Below are positions 50,899-59,844 of a stretch of DNA of 64,000 bases, in pieces. Position 1 is the stretch's first letter; every line of letters begins with the position of its first letter. Both the position numbers and the translations under genes were made by a program. The stretch spans positions 1 to 64,000 of the forward strand of contig NZ_JAIPUL010000005.1 in the NCBI RefSeq assembly GCF_020180945.1. Reading direction: 5' to 3'. Origin of the DNA: Lacticaseibacillus kribbianus (GTDB lineage Bacteria; Bacillota; Bacilli; Lactobacillales; Lactobacillaceae). A model generated the notes under the pieces. That model saw only the letters and a list, made by a program, of their open reading frames with translations. It was not told where the DNA came from and did not search any database.

Positions 50899-52236
50899 TT
50901 ACTTATACATTGTCACCGGCAGGCCCATGACGGTCGCCAACGTGGCAAGATCGTCGACGTAATCACCGTAGATCAGGGCATAATGCTGCTCGAACCCATG
51001 ACGAACGATGTCGTTGAACGTCTCCGCCACAGGTGCGGTCATGTGGAACCGACCCGAAAAGCCATTGAACTGTGCGGGCACATCCAACGCCTCTCCAGTC
51101 AGAACCACTAACTCGTAGGCCCCCTCCGCGTTCACGTGCACGCGCAGCAACGTGACGCGGCCCGGTTTCAGGACTGCCTGCGGACTCACCGGCATTTTGC
51201 GGTTGGGGTGGACACTCGCAACCACGCCATACTTGGGATTGGCCATCGCGTAAGGGCCGTAATCGTGCCAGACCGTCAGCGTGTTGTCGCTTGAGTCCAG
51301 ACTCGAGATGTCCCCCATGTAGACGGGGGTTTTGGCGCCCGCAAATTGTTGCAGAATCGCCATCGAGAGCGCACCGTGAATGTCACACTCCATCGCGGTC
51401 GGAATGCCCTCGTCGCACAACTGCGACCAGACCGCACCGGGTGCCGCGTGGTAACTGTCGAAAAAGTCTGGCCAGCAGCGTGACGCCAACGCTCCGAGGC
51501 CATCGGCGCCCGCCCGCTGCCGGATCAGCGCCACAAACTTGACGAACTTGATGGTTTCCGGCAAATTAACGTCCAGGCCACGAATGTGTGCCTTGGCGTA
51601 AGCCAGTTCGTCGGCAAAATCCGTCGGGGTTAAGGCGTCCGCGGCAGCAAAACTGGCGTCGACGTCGTAATGCTTCAGGTGCGTCCCAAACACGGTCGCC
51701 AGTTCACCCTCATCTGCGCCCGCAAAGTCAAACCCAACCGGGAAGCTGCCAACGACGCCAATGGTGAGCGTTCGGATTGCCAGCATGGTGTTCACCGCCC
51801 TGACGTACGCCGCGACCTTCTTCTGAACGGCCGGTTCCGTCGGGTCACCGTAAATAAAGTCGTATGTATGATGTCGCCGCTTGAGGTAATTAGCGGTTGA
51901 AATGAGGCCCGTCGCGCCGTTCAACCGGAGCCATCCGCCAATGCTCGGCTCACGGGAGGCAATCACAAGGACCGGAACGGAGGGGAAATACTGATGGATC
52001 AACTCGATAAATTCGCTGCCCGTGAATGACGTGTTATGGAAGATGACGCCCCCGACCTCACTTGAGGGAATCCCGCGAAGGTATTCAATCATCTCACTTG
52101 GCGTGCCCAAGTTATGCGCCGGTAGCATCACGTTCGGCAATGATTGCAGCTGCCCCCGCATCTGGTCGAAGATGGCATCCGCGGCTGCGGCATCGAATAA
52201 GCGACGTTCAACTGGTACGTACACGATTTTTTGCAT
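50899..52236 (-). CDS. L-fucose/L-arabinose isomerase-family protein
   Basis: A 445-residue protein of the FucI/AraA-like fold, with ALSMAILQQFAG, CDIHGALS and VHPNRKMP blocks. Members isomerise aldoses to ketoses, and some act on sulfonated or unusual sugars; the substrate is not evident. ATG 52236 follows AAAGGAG; the frame is open ten codons further. First gene of the operon with the aldolase. A cre-like site lies in the region upstream. Confidence 0.78.
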   Translation of the reverse strand: MQKIVYVPVERRLFDAAAADAIFDQMRGQLQSLPNVMLPAHNLGTPSEMIEYLRGIPSSEVGGVIFHNTSFTGSEFIELIHQYFPSVPVLVIASREPSIGGWLRLNGATGLISTANYLKRRHHTYDFIYGDPTEPAVQKKVAAYVRAVNTMLAIRTLTIGVVGSFPVGFDFAGADEGELATVFGTHLKHYDVDASFAAADALTPTDFADELAYAKAHIRGLDVNLPETIKFVKFVALIRQRAGADGLGALASRCWPDFFDSYHAAPGAVWSQLCDEGIPTAMECDIHGALSMAILQQFAGAKTPVYMGDISSLDSSDNTLTVWHDYGPYAMANPKYGVVASVHPNRKMPVSPQAVLKPGRVTLLRVHVNAEGAYELVVLTGEALDVPAQFNGFSGRFHMTAPVAETFNDIVRHGFEQHYALIYGDYVDDLATLATVMGLPVTMYK

Positions 52237-52499
52237 GACGTGCTCCTTTGGTTGGCTGAGTCTCACCGTACCGGTAAAGGCTCTGCAGCGGTTTGATACC
52301 TCCTATTGTCGAAGTGGTTAATGACCATTTAACGCACAAAACGCGAAGAAAAAGGCACTTATTGATGAAGGACGGAGTCGAGAAAAATCCGGCCTTTAAT
52401 CACCCAAAGTTCACTGCTAATTCACATTTTAACGTTTACATTAAAAAAGTCTCATAATAGCAATCCACATCAGAACGGAGCCGCAAAGCACATGACGAG
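52237..52499. promoter_or_regulatory. Divergent region with cre-like site
   Basis: Between the isomerase and lipoprotein units. TTTTAACGTTTACA (52427-52440), read on the other strand as TGTAAACGTTAAAA, matches the CcpA cre pattern well. The surrounding DNA is AT-rich. I could not assign promoters confidently. Confidence 0.55.
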
Positions 52500-52851
52500 T
52501 CTACCGATCACCATGAACCCTGCCATTGATCATCAGGAACGCCTATCACACCGATGCGTGAGGCCATTAATCGGACGAAAGTCGCCCGCGCGTCAGCAGG
52601 GGATACGGGTCCTCCGCCGTGATGGTCGATGCGGCCTGACGTGGACTTCGCGCATCCTGCATGCGGGAGACTTCCCGTAAAGTCTCCCCGCAACTGTACA
52701 TAGACCCGCGTCCTGTTGACCTGAGTGGCCCCGCAACCCCACCAGCGACGGGACCGAACACCCTCACCTCTCACCACGCGAATCAACCTGTCCCCCAGTC
52801 ACCATTTCTCGCCCCAGCTAACGCTTACCACCATCAGGAGGTCTTACACCT
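52500..52851 (+). other. Long structured leader of the lipoprotein gene
   Basis: No good gene is seen in these 350 bases. Hairpins include GAC-GAAA-GTC (about 52577-52586), CGTCAG/CTGACG enclosing ~45 bases, and a perfect 9-bp GGGAGACTT/AAGTCTCCC (about 52666-52690), followed by CCGCAACTGTA, a string reminiscent of cobalamin riboswitches. Other conserved parts of that class are missing, so I leave it unclassified. Confidence 0.45.
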
Positions 52852-53862
52852 ATGAAGAAAAAAATCGTTCCCCTTCTCGCCGCGATCGGCGCTCTTTTTG
52901 CCACCTTGAGTGCCTGCTCATCCAGTAGTAATAAAGATTCTGACCAAACAACCACCGTCCGCATCGGGTACATGGAATCCGTCAACAGCGTCGGACTCGC
53001 GGCCATCGCCAAGGAAGCCGGCTACTTCGAAGCCCAAGGGCTGACGGTCAAGCTTGTTAAGTTCGACGACGGCCCCTCCGTCGTGGCCGCCCTGAAATCC
53101 GACAGCATCGACGTGGGTGAGATTGGACCGGGTGCTCACACACAGGTCGCCAACGGGACGGCGAAACTCGCCCTTTTTGACGGTCTCAGCACTTCCGACA
53201 AGCTGATCGCAAACAAGGCGTCCGGCATCACCTCCGTTTCGGACCTCAAAGGCAAGAAGGTGGCCGTCGTTGCCGGCACAACCAGCCAGGCCATCCTCGA
53301 CGCCGCCCTTAAGAAAGCCGGCATGACGGAGAAGGACGTGACGGTCGTCAGCATGAGCATCGGTGCCATCACCACTGCCATGAACTCCGGCAAAGTCGAT
53401 GCCTGTGCCACCTGGGCACCCGGGACGACGCAGATCACGACGAAACTAGGCAAGAACGCCGTCACCCTCGCAACCGACTCGGACTTTACCAGCAGCATGC
53501 CGTTCGCCTGCTCATGGGTTGTCACGCCGACGTTCGCCAAGAAGCACGCAACGACCGTCGTTAAGTTCGACAAGGCCATGTTCAAGGCCATGGACTATCG
53601 CAACCGCGGCGGCAAAAACGCCGCGAAGTGGATTGCAACAGTTCTGACCGAGAACGAAGCCGAAATTAAAACCGAAATCACAAGCACCGAGAAGCTGTAT
53701 AGTTCCAAGCAAGTGCTCAAAATGCTGAATAACGGGGAACTCGCCAAAATCTACCGTCAGCAGCAAAAGAACCTCATCGCCCTCGGAATCCTTGAGGACA
53801 CGGGCGATCTCACCAATCCTAACGATGCCCTGCTGACTCAGCTCATTAACAAAGCGGCGTAA
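52852..53862 (+). CDS. ABC substrate-binding lipoprotein (SsuA/TauA/NMT1-like)
   Basis: A 336-residue exported lipoprotein: signal peptide with lipobox LSAC (Cys 22 lipidated), then a type II periplasmic-binding fold with VRIGYMESVNSVGLAAIAKEAGYFEAQGL, DVGEIGPGAHTQ, LKGKKVAVVAGTTSQ and DACATWAPGT. The group binds aliphatic sulfonates, taurine, nitrate or thiamine precursors; ligand undetermined. No permease or ATPase is adjacent, so it is an orphan here. ATG 52852 follows AGGAGG. Confidence 0.87.
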   Translation: MKKKIVPLLAAIGALFATLSACSSSSNKDSDQTTTVRIGYMESVNSVGLAAIAKEAGYFEAQGLTVKLVKFDDGPSVVAALKSDSIDVGEIGPGAHTQVANGTAKLALFDGLSTSDKLIANKASGITSVSDLKGKKVAVVAGTTSQAILDAALKKAGMTEKDVTVVSMSIGAITTAMNSGKVDACATWAPGTTQITTKLGKNAVTLATDSDFTSSMPFACSWVVTPTFAKKHATTVVKFDKAMFKAMDYRNRGGKNAAKWIATVLTENEAEIKTEITSTEKLYSSKQVLKMLNNGELAKIYRQQQKNLIALGILEDTGDLTNPNDALLTQLINKAA

Positions 53863-53978
53863 TGATGATGGCCGACACGGCGGGCGCTGTCACCGGCCAC
53901 TCCAACAATCAAATACGCGCCCTTCCCATAATTCTTATGCTGTGGTGCAACCCGATCGTAATTGGGCCGGAAAAGACA

Positions 53979-54016
53979 AAGAACCGCGATTCACAAATGT
54001 GAATCGCGGTTCTTTT
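53979..54016. terminator. Bidirectional terminator beside tRNA-Lys copy 2
   Basis: AAGAACCGCGATTCAC/GTGAATCGCGGTTCTT 16-bp stem with T-rich flanks. Confidence 0.85.
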
Positions 54017-54027
54017 ACGATATCTTC

Positions 54028-54100
54028 TGGGTGGTCAGGGGATCGAACCCTGGACCCACGGATTAAGAGTCCGTTGCTCTGCCAGCTGAGCTAACCACCC
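54028..54100 (-). tRNA. tRNA-Lys(CTT)
   Basis: Same cloverleaf as the copy at 49792 but with the normal anticodon loop CTCTTAA (U33, anticodon CTT). CCA is not encoded. A minus-strand promoter with TTGCCA (54155-54160) and TATTAT (54131-54136), 18 bases apart, lies upstream. Confidence 0.97.
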
Positions 54101-54173
54101 ATTGCTGCATTGCCATTCGACAACTTAAACATAATAGCACACGGCCGATATTGGTGGCAAGGACTTTTTTGCC

Positions 54174-54218
54174 AAAAAGGGCCTCGTGCCACCACTTACG
54201 AGTGGTGGCACGAGGCCC
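54174..54218 (-). terminator. Terminator of the CsbD gene
   Basis: Minus-strand GGGCCTCGTGCCACCACT and its complement, an 18-bp perfect stem, followed by TTTTT. Confidence 0.92.
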
Positions 54219-54240
54219 TCGGTGTGTGTCGGCCCGCCGG

Positions 54241-54489
54241 CTAGTCCTTCAGGTCGTGCAGCTTGTCCTTCACAGTGTCGGCTGCGTCCTTGAGCTTGTC
54301 CTTGGCCTTGTCCACGGCTTCTTCCGCGTCGTCCTTGACGTCGGCCAGCTTACTCTTAGCCTTGCCGGCGAGGGTCTCGGCCTTGCCTTGTGATTCACGC
54401 AGCTTGTCGCCGGTCACCTTGCCTTCGACCTCCTTGGCCTTGCCGGTCACCTGATCCTTCATGCCGTCGAGCTTGTCATCGAGACTCAT
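54241..54489 (-). CDS. CsbD-family stress protein
   Basis: An 82-residue, highly charged helical protein with the CsbD pattern DKLDGMKDQVTGKAKEVEGK and repeated KAK/DKxKD heptads. CsbD-like proteins are induced by general stress; the mechanism is unknown. I start at ATG 54489, after AGGAGG; the open frame extends further without support. Monocistronic. Confidence 0.88.
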   Translation of the reverse strand: MSLDDKLDGMKDQVTGKAKEVEGKVTGDKLRESQGKAETLAGKAKSKLADVKDDAEEAVDKAKDKLKDAADTVKDKLHDLKD

Positions 54490-54635
54490 GTGCATTCCTC
54501 CTGTGAGTGGGCTTGGGGTTGCGGCATTTTCTGCCTGACCTAATTGTAAACGATTGCTTGTGCACAACGCAAATTCAGCATTTGTAAAAATGGTTTACCA
54601 ATTTTGTTGTTCGCAATTAAATTTGCCATGATGTA

Positions 54636-54667
54636 AAGAGGGACACCGCCGCCGCGGTGTCCCTCTT
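54636..54667. terminator. Bidirectional terminator
   Basis: AAGAGGGACACCGC/GCGGTGTCCCTCTT, 14-bp stem, after the mucin-binding protein gene. Confidence 0.85.
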
Positions 54668-54705
54668 GTCGTAACGTTCAGTTTTCACGCAAGAAACGCG
54701 GCGTG

Positions 54706-57700
54706 TTACCGCTCGCGGCGCCGGCGGCCGAGCATGACCCCGGTGCCGGTCAGACCGAGCAGCAGCATCCCCAGCGCCTGCAGCAGCAGGTTGCGCTGGT
54801 CGCCGGTTTGCGGCAGCGTCTTCGCCGTCGCCGCGGTTGTTGCCGCGTGACCACCGGTGATCGGCAGCCGAGTCCGCGCAGTCGTGCCAGTTTCGGCGTG
54901 GTTGCCCTTGCCGTCGCTGCCCGTCTGTGTGGTCGGCTTAGCGGTCGGGGTCATCGGATTGGTTGGGTCGGTCGGCTCAGTCGTGGTGTGGGTGCGGTAA
55001 ACCAGTGTGATGGTCTGCCCAGCCTTCGTCAACTTCCCGGTCAGCGCGGCGGAACCGTCGCCGAGGCCGACGTAATCGTAGTCCTTGATGCTTGGGGCCG
55101 TCACGCCGTAGCCGTTGCCAACGTAACCGGACTTCACCGTTGCGGTTTGAATCTCGTTCCCCTTCTCATCAACGTAGCGAATCGTCAGGGCACCAGCTTC
55201 AACTGGAGTCCCGGTCTGGATTTCCTTGTGCTTGTAGACCAACGTGATGGTCTGCGCAGACTTCGTGAACTTACCGGTCAGCGCCGCGGAACCGTCGCCG
55301 AGGCCAACGTAATCGTAGCCCCTGATGGTCGAGGCCGTCACGCCGTAGCCGTTGCCGATGTAACCGGACTTCACCGTGTCGGTCTGGATCTGGTTACCCT
55401 TTTCGTCGACATAGCGAATCGTCAGGTCGCCGGCTTCAACTGGCGTAACGGTCTGGATTTCCTTGTGCTTGTAGACCAACGTGATGGTCTGCGCGGAGTT
55501 CGTGAACTTCCCGGTCAGCGCGGCGGAGCCGTCGCCGAGGCCGACGTAATCGTAGTCCCTGATGGTCGAAGCCGTCACGCCGTAGCCGTTGCCAACGTAA
55601 CCGGACTTCACCGTGTCGGTCTGGATCTGGTTACCTTTTTCGTCGACGTAGCGAATCGTCAGGTTGCCGGCTTCAACCGGGGTCGAAGTCTGGATTTCCT
55701 TGTGCTTGTAGACCAAGGTGATGGTCTGCGCGGACTTCGCGAACTTACCGGTCAAGGCGGCGGAGCCGTCGCCGAGGCCAACGTAATCGTAGTCCTTGAT
55801 GGTCGAAGCGGTCACACCGTAGCCGTTGCCGACGTAACCGGACTTCACCGTGTCGACCTGGATCTGGTTACCTTTTTCGTCGACGTAGCGAATCGTCAGG
55901 TTGCCGGCTTCAACCGGGGTCGAAGTCTGAGTTTCCTTGTGCTTGTAGACCAAGGTGATGGTCTGCGCGGTCGCAGTGAACCGACCCTTCAGTGGTGCCG
56001 AACCGTCACCGAGCTCAACGTAATCGTAGTCCTTGATGGTCGGAGCCGTCACGCCGTAGCCGTTGCCAACGTAACCGGACTTCACTGTGTCGGTCTTGAT
56101 CTGGTTACCCTTTTCGTCGACGTAGCGAATCGTCAGGGCGCCGGCTTCGACTGGCGTAGAGGTTTGGATTTCCTTGTGCTTGTACACCAAGGTGATCGTC
56201 TGAGCGGTCGCGGTGAACCGACCCTTCAGTGCCGCGGAACCGTCACCCAGCCCGACATAGTCGTAGTCCTTGATTGCAGGCGCCACGACCTCGTAGCCGT
56301 TCCCGATGTAACCGGACTTCACTGTGTCGGTCTGGATCTGGTTACCTTTTTCGTCGACGTAGCGAATCGTCAGGGCGCCGGCTTCGACTGGCGTAGAGGT
56401 TTGGGTCTCCTTGTGCTTGTAGACCAACGTGATCGTCTGAGCCGTCGCAGTGAACTGACCCTTCAGTGGTGCCGAACCGTCACCGAGCCCTACGTAATCG
56501 TAGTCCTTGATCGCAGGCGCCACAACCTCGTAGCCGTTCCCAACGTAACCGGACTTCACCGTGTCGGTCTTAATCTTGTTACCCTTTTCGTCGACGTAGC
56601 GAATCGTCAGGGCGCCGGCTTCAACTGGCGTCCCGGTTTGGATTTCTTTGTGCTTGTAAACCAGCGTGATGGTCTGTGCGGTCGCAGTAAATGTACCCTT
56701 CAGCGGTGCCGAGCTGTCACCAAGTCCCACGTAATCGTAGTCCTTAATCGCAGGCGCCACGACCTCGTAGCCGTTCCCAACGTAACCGGACTTCACCGTG
56801 TCGGCCTGGATCTGGTTACCTTTTTCGTCGACGTAGCGAATCGTCAGGTCTCCGGCTTCAACCGGCGTCCCGGTCTGGACTTCCTTGTGCTTGTAAACGA
56901 GCGTGATAGTCTGCGCGGTCGCGGTAAATGTCCCCTTCAGCGCCGCCGAACCGTCACCCAGCCCAACATAGTCGTAGTCCTTAATCGCAGGTGCCGCGGC
57001 CTCGTAGCCGTTTCCGACGTAACCGGACTTCACCATTGCGGACTTAATCTCGTTACCCTTTTCGTCAACGTAGCGAATCGTTAGGTCACCGGCCGCAACT
57101 GGGGTCGGCACCTTGTGCTCGTCGCGGGTGTAAGTCAGCGTGACCACCTGCGGCTCCTGAGTGTAGCTACCGGTAATCTGGCTACCTTCCTTGCCCGGGC
57201 CGGCGTAGTGGTAGCCCTTGATGCCGGGAATGGTCACGGCAAAATTGTGGCCGAGGTCGCCGGTCATCGTGGTGCTTGGCTGCAGCTCATCCCCGTTGGC
57301 GTCGACGTAACGCACGGTCAGGCTGCCGGATTCCGAGGCGTAGACAAAAACAATGGTCTGCGGCTGCGCCGTGAACGTGCCGGCCTGCGGAGCAGAGTCC
57401 TTGCCCAGGCCGACGTAATCGTACCCCGCAATCGGCAGCGCCATCTTGTAGTAGCCGTCGCCGACGTGCTGCGTGATGACCTGATCGTCTTGAATCTTGT
57501 GACCCTGGCCGTCGACGTAGCGCACGGTCAGCGTCGCCTGCTTGGCGTAGACCAGGGTGACCGTCTGCCCGGCGGCGTACTTCCCGGTCAGCGCGGCGGA
57601 GCCATCACCCAGGCCCACGTAGTCGTAGCCTGCAATGATCGGGGCCTTGACGGTGTAATCCTCGCCAATCACGCCGGCCTGGGTGGTCGGCGCCTGAATT

Positions 57701-59355
57701 TCATTGCCTTCCTTGTCGACGTACCGCACGGCCAGAGTGGTCTTCGGCCGACGGAACACCAGCGTGACGCTCTGCTCGGCGGCCGTGTACGGGCCGCTGA
57801 CCGCGGCGGAGCCGTCCTTCAGCCCCACGTAATCGTAGCCGGCAAGCGTCGCCGTTGCGGTGTAGGTGTCGCCGACAAAACCGGTCAGCGTTTTATCCGG
57901 CGCCAGGGTTTGCCCGGCCTCATCGACGTAGTGCACGGTGGTGGTGGCCGGCCGGCCGTAGTTCAACACGACCTGGTTGGCGTCGCCGGCCGCGATGCTG
58001 ACAAACTGGGGCGCACGCAGCGCAAAGCCATCAACCGCCGGCACGGCGTAGGCGCTGGTCACGGGGAACCCGCTCGGCGTGGTCGTCGGCGCCGTGGTGC
58101 CTTCAGGGTAAAACGCGACCTGGTTGCCGGCGATCGCCTTGATGCCGGTCTGGTTCGGGCCGCTGACGCCGGTCGGCAGCCCCTTGGCGCTGATGGCAAG
58201 GGTCGCCTCCGACGGCGTGTAGGTGTAGCGGTTGAAGGTTGCGCTGTACGCCGCGTGGGAGGCAGCGGTGGCCGCACTCACGCCGAGGGTGTAACCCTTG
58301 CCGACCTGCGCGTCCGTGATCGGCACGTCCCAGCTTGTCATCGGCGCACCGTTGGCGTCCGTTGTTGCGACGTGCAGCATCCGTGTGGCCGCGTCGTAGG
58401 ACATGTCGTAGGTGAAGGTCAGGCTGCCGGCGGTTTTGCCGATATCCAGTCCCAAGTCGGTCAGCCCATCCAGCGGGGCGTTGGCGCCGGTCGAGCGGTA
58501 GGCGAACCAGTGGTCAGCGTGACCACCGTCCAGCTGCCCACTCGCGTTGGTCGAGAGGTTGAAGCTCAGTGTCTGTGCCGACGCGGTGGGATCGCTGGTC
58601 AGCCCCAGATTGAAGCCGGTTTGGGCCGTTTTTAGGACCTCGGCCTGGCTGAGCGGCTCAAAAAACAGCGCGGAGCCGTCGCCACCGAGCCACGAACGCA
58701 TCGTCGCCGGATCCCAGGCCACGTTCATGGTGAGGTTCAGCGAAAAGTCGGTGGTGAAGTCGATCTGCTGGTTGGCCATCATCATCACCATGCCGCTGCT
58801 GTACGGCAGCTGGCCCGGCTTGTACTCGTCTTCCAGCCCGTTGGTCAGCTGCACGTTGGTCCCGTCAAACGTCTTCGGCATCCCGGCGATGTCCCGCACG
58901 TCGAAGTAGTTGGCGATGTTGGCGTCCGAGATGGCGGTCACGCCGCTGCCGGTGTTGGTCGGATCGACCGAGGCGTTCCCGTTGCGGTCCTTGGTGGTCA
59001 CCACCGGCGCCACCGTGGTGGCCGTGGTGGTGCCGGTGGTCGGCGCGCCCTGCGCGGTTTGCGCCGCCGCGGTGGCGGACTGGGCGGTACCGGACTGGAC
59101 GGCGTCGGTCTGGTTGGCCTCGGACTGGACGGTACCGGCCGCCGCACCGGTTGGCTGGGCCGGCGTCGGCAGCGCCGAGCTGCTCAGCGCAATCGGCGTC
59201 GTCAGAACCGATGAGGTGGTGGCCTCAGTGGCACCGACACACGTAGCCGGCGACGCCGCGACCAACGCGACACCTCCGGCTACCATGACCGTGGCGCAGG
59301 CAACCCACAGTTTGCCTGCCTTATATAATTTCACACGACGAATTCCTTGACGCAT
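54706..59355 (-). CDS. Sortase-anchored MucBP-repeat protein with lectin domain
   Basis: A 1549-residue cell-wall adhesin. The KxYKxGKxW-type signal peptide (VKLYKAGKLWVAC) is followed by an L-type bacterial lectin-like domain (about residues 130-370, with HADHWFAYRS and FNLGLTSDP), four diverged MucBP domains (about 460-745) and nine nearly identical 72-residue MucBP repeats beginning AGxLTIRYVDEKGN. The C-terminus has LPITG at 1497 and LPQTG at 1514, then a hydrophobic tail and RRRRER. MucBP and lectin domains bind mucin or surface glycans. ATG 59355 follows GGAGGG. Confidence 0.95.
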   Translation of the reverse strand: MRQGIRRVKLYKAGKLWVACATVMVAGGVALVAASPATCVGATEATTSSVLTTPIALSSSALPTPAQPTGAAAGTVQSEANQTDAVQSGTAQSATAAAQTAQGAPTTGTTTATTVAPVVTTKDRNGNASVDPTNTGSGVTAISDANIANYFDVRDIAGMPKTFDGTNVQLTNGLEDEYKPGQLPYSSGMVMMMANQQIDFTTDFSLNLTMNVAWDPATMRSWLGGDGSALFFEPLSQAEVLKTAQTGFNLGLTSDPTASAQTLSFNLSTNASGQLDGGHADHWFAYRSTGANAPLDGLTDLGLDIGKTAGSLTFTYDMSYDAATRMLHVATTDANGAPMTSWDVPITDAQVGKGYTLGVSAATAASHAAYSATFNRYTYTPSEATLAISAKGLPTGVSGPNQTGIKAIAGNQVAFYPEGTTAPTTTPSGFPVTSAYAVPAVDGFALRAPQFVSIAAGDANQVVLNYGRPATTTVHYVDEAGQTLAPDKTLTGFVGDTYTATATLAGYDYVGLKDGSAAVSGPYTAAEQSVTLVFRRPKTTLAVRYVDKEGNEIQAPTTQAGVIGEDYTVKAPIIAGYDYVGLGDGSAALTGKYAAGQTVTLVYAKQATLTVRYVDGQGHKIQDDQVITQHVGDGYYKMALPIAGYDYVGLGKDSAPQAGTFTAQPQTIVFVYASESGSLTVRYVDANGDELQPSTTMTGDLGHNFAVTIPGIKGYHYAGPGKEGSQITGSYTQEPQVVTLTYTRDEHKVPTPVAAGDLTIRYVDEKGNEIKSAMVKSGYVGNGYEAAAPAIKDYDYVGLGDGSAALKGTFTATAQTITLVYKHKEVQTGTPVEAGDLTIRYVDEKGNQIQADTVKSGYVGNGYEVVAPAIKDYDYVGLGDSSAPLKGTFTATAQTITLVYKHKEIQTGTPVEAGALTIRYVDEKGNKIKTDTVKSGYVGNGYEVVAPAIKDYDYVGLGDGSAPLKGQFTATAQTITLVYKHKETQTSTPVEAGALTIRYVDEKGNQIQTDTVKSGYIGNGYEVVAPAIKDYDYVGLGDGSAALKGRFTATAQTITLVYKHKEIQTSTPVEAGALTIRYVDEKGNQIKTDTVKSGYVGNGYGVTAPTIKDYDYVELGDGSAPLKGRFTATAQTITLVYKHKETQTSTPVEAGNLTIRYVDEKGNQIQVDTVKSGYVGNGYGVTASTIKDYDYVGLGDGSAALTGKFAKSAQTITLVYKHKEIQTSTPVEAGNLTIRYVDEKGNQIQTDTVKSGYVGNGYGVTASTIRDYDYVGLGDGSAALTGKFTNSAQTITLVYKHKEIQTVTPVEAGDLTIRYVDEKGNQIQTDTVKSGYIGNGYGVTASTIRGYDYVGLGDGSAALTGKFTKSAQTITLVYKHKEIQTGTPVEAGALTIRYVDEKGNEIQTATVKSGYVGNGYGVTAPSIKDYDYVGLGDGSAALTGKLTKAGQTITLVYRTHTTTEPTDPTNPMTPTAKPTTQTGSDGKGNHAETGTTARTRLPITGGHAATTAATAKTLPQTGDQRNLLLQALGMLLLGLTGTGVMLGRRRRER

Positions 59356-59450
59356 CGATTAACCCTCCGTTTTCACGGCTGGCAATCGGACCCATGCTGA
59401 TGCCGTCAACCGGCGTTTCCCCTGCCCGGCCGACGTGCTTACACGCTCCA

Positions 59451-59478
59451 ATTATACCAACAAATCTTCGGAAAACAA
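59451..59478 (-). promoter_or_regulatory. Promoter of the MucBP protein gene
   Basis: Minus-strand TTGTTT (59473-59478) and a perfect TATAAT (59451-59456), 16 bases apart, about 95 bases before the start codon. Confidence 0.75.
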
Positions 59479-59844
59479 AATACGCCTCGGCAGTCAAAAA
59501 GGCCGACCCGATGCCGGGTCGACCGATTGATTGTACTGGCGACTTCACAAGAAGGCAGTTCGCACAACGCGGCGAGACGGTGCCCCTGATACCGCTGCCC
59601 GCGCGATGACTGACGGTAACTACGCCTAGCGCGAGGCGGACCTGAAGTAGCCTCGCCGCATCGCATCATTTCCCGGGAAATAAAAATGGTTCCACCGCCT
59701 CCAGATCGAAGCGGTGGAACCATTTTTCATTGGCAACGCGGTAGGGGCACCGCGCTCAAATTCAGTGTTGCGACCCGTCACCGGGCCGCCGTTGCATTCC
59801 GAGGTGCGGGGCGGCCGAGAGAGGGCGACCGCCCCGCGGTGTCA
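59479..59844. other. Intergenic region without recognised gene
   Basis: Between the MucBP promoter and the LRR gene. Besides the terminator at 59682-59727 I see nothing with gene-like features. Confidence 0.5.
59682..59727. terminator. Terminator of the LRR surface-protein gene
   Basis: AAAAATGGTTCCACCGC/GCGGTGGAACCATTTTT, 17-bp stem with T-runs both ways. Confidence 0.92.

Noticed and set aside
52492-52680. A 62-codon plus-strand frame in the lipoprotein leader
   Set aside because: Weak ribosome site and arginine-rich sequence through stable hairpins; more likely non-coding leader.
52660-52710. Cobalamin riboswitch
   Set aside because: Only the CCGCAACTGTA string fits; the other conserved segments of that class were not found, so I did not call it.
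54703-57084. Long repetitive plus-strand frame opposite the MucBP gene
   Set aside because: It is the antisense image of the near-identical 216-bp repeats.
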